Assembly: GCF_019061185.1 (NCBI RefSeq) | Contig: NZ_JAHQZU010000007.1 | Location: 1 to 64,000, forward strand | Length of the DNA stretch: 64,000 nt | Origin: Paracoccus sp. Z118 | Lineage (GTDB): Bacteria > Pseudomonadota > Alphaproteobacteria > Rhodobacterales > Rhodobacteraceae | Reading direction: 5' to 3' | Shown: positions 62,448-64,000 of the stretch, in pieces | How positions within the stretch are numbered: position 1 is the stretch's first letter | Layout of the letters: the number at the start of each line of letters is the position of its first letter | Position numbers and translations under genes: made by a program | Notes under the pieces: model-generated | Told to the model about the DNA's origin: nothing | Seen by the model: the letters and a program-made list of their open reading frames with translations, nothing else | Database searches by the model: none

Positions 62448-63041
62448 ATGCCCTTCACCATCGCCATCGACGGGCCCGCCGCCTCGGGCAAGGGCACCAT
62501 TGCGCGGGCGCTGGCGGCGCGGTTCGGCTTTGGGCATCTGGATACGGGGCTGCTCTATCGCGCGGTGGGCGCCAGGGGCGGCGATCCGGTCCGGGCCGCC
62601 CGCAACCTGACCCCGGACGACCTCGGCCGCCCTGGCCTGCGCAGCGCCGAGGCGGGACAGGCCGCGAGCCGCGTCGCCGCCATTCCTGAGGTGCGGGCCG
62701 CGCTGGTCGAATTCCAGCGCCGCTTCGCCGCGGGGGAGCCGGGCGCGATCCTCGACGGGCGCGACATCGGCACGGTCATCTGCCCCGATGCCGACGTGAA
62801 GCTGTTCGTCATTGCCGACGACCTTACCCGCGCCCGCCGCCGGGCGGCCGAGCTGGGGGCGGACGAAGGCGAGATGCTGGCGCAGCTGCGCGAACGCGAT
62901 GCCCGCGACAGCGCCCGCGCGACCGCGCCGCTTCGGCCGGCAGGCGACGCTGTGACGCTCGACACGACCGCGCTGAGCATCGACGAGGCCGTGGACGCGG
63001 CCGTCGCCGCGGTCGAGCAGGCAATGGCGGCGCGGGGCTGA
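62448..63041 (+). CDS. cmk: Cytidylate kinase
   Basis: A 197-residue (d)CMP kinase. P-loop [19 protein letters not shown], then [14 protein letters not shown] (Asp for CMP), [20 protein letters not shown] and [20 protein letters not shown]. Shorter than E. coli Cmk in the NMP-binding insert, as usual in alphaproteobacteria. AAGGA lies 8 nt before the ATG. rpsA follows, a near-universal order in proteobacteria. Confidence 0.95.
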   Translation: MPFTIAIDGPAASGKGTIARALAARFGFGHLDTGLLYRAVGARGGDPVRAARNLTPDDLGRPGLRSAEAGQAASRVAAIPEVRAALVEFQRRFAAGEPGAILDGRDIGTVICPDADVKLFVIADDLTRARRRAAELGADEGEMLAQLRERDARDSARATAPLRPAGDAVTLDTTALSIDEAVDAAVAAVEQAMAARG

Positions 63042-63057
63042 TTTCCCCGCGCGGCGC

Positions 63058-63086
63058 TTGCCCTTCACATCGGGGCGAGGTATACG
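63058..63086 (+). promoter_or_regulatory. Putative sigma-70 promoter of rpsA
   Basis: TTGCCC (63058-63063), 17-bp spacer, TATACG (63081-63086). It would give a leader of about 150 nt before the rpsA start at 63244; such leaders often carry S1 autoregulation, which I cannot show here. Confidence 0.5.
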
Positions 63087-63243
63087 CCCGTCCAAGTCTT
63101 TCGGGCGACATGGCCAAAACAGGCCGCTTTCAACGGGGTCGGGCGTCAGCTTCGACCTTTTGGCGTTCACGAAAGACCCCTACAGACCGGCGGAGCCAAC
63201 CGCCCGGCCCGCATAGCAAACCGCAAAGGACACCAGCGCCCAC

Positions 63244-64000
63244 ATGGCGAAAAACGCATCCATGGAGGAATTCGAGGCCCTCCTGAACGACAGCCTCGAA
63301 ATCGACACCCCGAACGAAGGTTCGGTCGTGCGCGGCAAGGTCATCGCCATCGAGGCGGGCCAGGCCATCATCGACGTCGGCTACAAGATGGAAGGCCGCG
63401 TCGATCTGAAAGAATTCGCGGGCCCCGGCGAGGACGCCAACCTGAAGGTCGGCGACGAGGTCGAAGTGTTCCTCGACCGCGTGGAGAACGCGCGGGGCGA
63501 GGCTTCGATCAGCCGCGAGAAGGCCCGCCGTGAAGAGGCGTGGGACCGGCTTGAGCAGGCCTATGCCAAGGAAGAGCGCGTCGATGGCGCCATCTTCGGC
63601 CGCGTCAAGGGCGGCTTCACCGTGGATCTGGGCGGCGCCGTGGCGTTCCTGCCCGGCAGCCAGGTCGATGTGCGTCCCGTGCGCGATGCCGGCCCGCTGA
63701 TGGGTCTGAAGCAGCCGTTCCAGATCCTCAAGATGGACCGCCGCCGGGGCAACATCGTCGTCTCGCGCCGCGCCATTCTTGAAGAATCGCGCGCCGAGCA
63801 GCGTGCCGAGGTCATCGCCAACCTGCACGAAGGTCAGGTGGTGGACGGCGTCGTCAAGAACATCACCGAATACGGCGCCTTCGTCGATCTGGGCGGTGTT
63901 GACGGCCTGCTGCACGTCACCGACATGGCGTGGCGCCGCGTGAACCACCCGTCCGAGATCCTGGCGATCGGCGAGACCGTCAAGGTCCAGGTCGTCAAGA
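63244..64000 (+). CDS. rpsA: 30S ribosomal protein S1 (5' part, cut by window end)
   Basis: The first 252 codons of ribosomal protein S1, starting MAKNASMEEFEALLNDSLEI after AAAGGA. Successive S1 (OB-fold) repeats are visible: EGSVVRGKVIAIEAGQAIID, RVDGAIFGRVKGGFTVDLGG, and EGQVVDGVVKNITEYGAFVD with DGLLHVTDMAWRRVNHPSE. The full protein of about 550 residues continues beyond the window. S1 helps mRNA bind to the 30S subunit. Confidence 0.96.
   Translation, partial: MAKNASMEEFEALLNDSLEIDTPNEGSVVRGKVIAIEAGQAIIDVGYKMEGRVDLKEFAGPGEDANLKVGDEVEVFLDRVENARGEASISREKARREEAWDRLEQAYAKEERVDGAIFGRVKGGFTVDLGGAVAFLPGSQVDVRPVRDAGPLMGLKQPFQILKMDRRRGNIVVSRRAILEESRAEQRAEVIANLHEGQVVDGVVKNITEYGAFVDLGGVDGLLHVTDMAWRRVNHPSEILAIGETVKVQVVK

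Noticed and set aside
63042-63243. A named structured leader RNA before rpsA
   Set aside because: The leader is long enough, but I could not trace a convincing conserved fold by eye; only the promoter is reported.

Overview
The window is a high-GC chromosomal stretch of an alphaproteobacterium of the Rhodobacterales, most like Paracoccus or a close relative. This rests on gene content I recognise: hemD beside mitofilin-like and HemY-like genes, alphaproteobacterial SspB, NDUFA12-family complex I accessory protein, CcmI, tetrameric sarcosine oxidase, and DUF2155, DUF2125, DUF1289 and DUF4169 proteins. No phage, CRISPR array or intact insertion sequence was found. Nearly everything right of about 3.3 kb is dense, ordinary core genome with many ATGA stop/start overlaps.

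Region 1 (1-3255) is a gene graveyard. Fragments of an ABC-transporter ATPase, a short-chain dehydrogenase, a two-part TPP-dependent 2-oxo-acid dehydrogenase E1, a shikimate dehydrogenase, IS6-like and IS3-like transposases and a SulP anion transporter lie end to end, all truncated or frameshifted.

Region 2 (3299-11000) has yebC, a DUF4169/RHH/VOC cluster, fumC, sspB, two identical tRNA-Asp genes, two secreted PRC-barrel proteins (one with about 21 nine-residue repeats) and anmK. Region 3 (10.9-22 kb) has tyrS, a broken sugar kinase followed by intact psuG, a patatin, prfB, and a cell-wall group (PBP1A, AmiC amidase) with an aminotransferase, then a DsbA-like protein.

Region 4 (22-33.6 kb) carries the sarcosine oxidase operon soxB-(small membrane protein)-soxD-soxA-soxG, then ccmI-ruvX-DUF1289, a tandem CAP-domain protein, map and a CinA-like/GNAT pair. 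Region 5 (33.6-48 kb) has two conserved unknowns, ilvD with an unusual leader, phhB, cls, accD-folC, zapE, an MsbA-like exporter, and a tsaD-gpsA-YciI-EVE-DUF1761 run. Region 6 (48-64 kb) has hemD-mitofilin-hemY, tRNA-Thr, a lytic transglycosylase, a GT8-like enzyme, a gamma-glutamylcyclotransferase, DUF2125, hisC-tyrC, DUF2254, NDUFA12-DUF2155, a FAD oxidoreductase, a large palindromic element, cmk and the start of rpsA.

The strongest unexplained signals are three promoters of identical form, GGAAC-N16-(C/G)GTT, in front of both PRC-barrel genes and the CAP-domain gene, which suggest a shared extracytoplasmic or general-stress regulon; the nonapeptide-repeat PRC protein; and a leader in front of ilvD in which two upstream sequences can each pair with the ribosome-binding site. 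All functional assignments come from reading motifs and remembered family features; no search was run.
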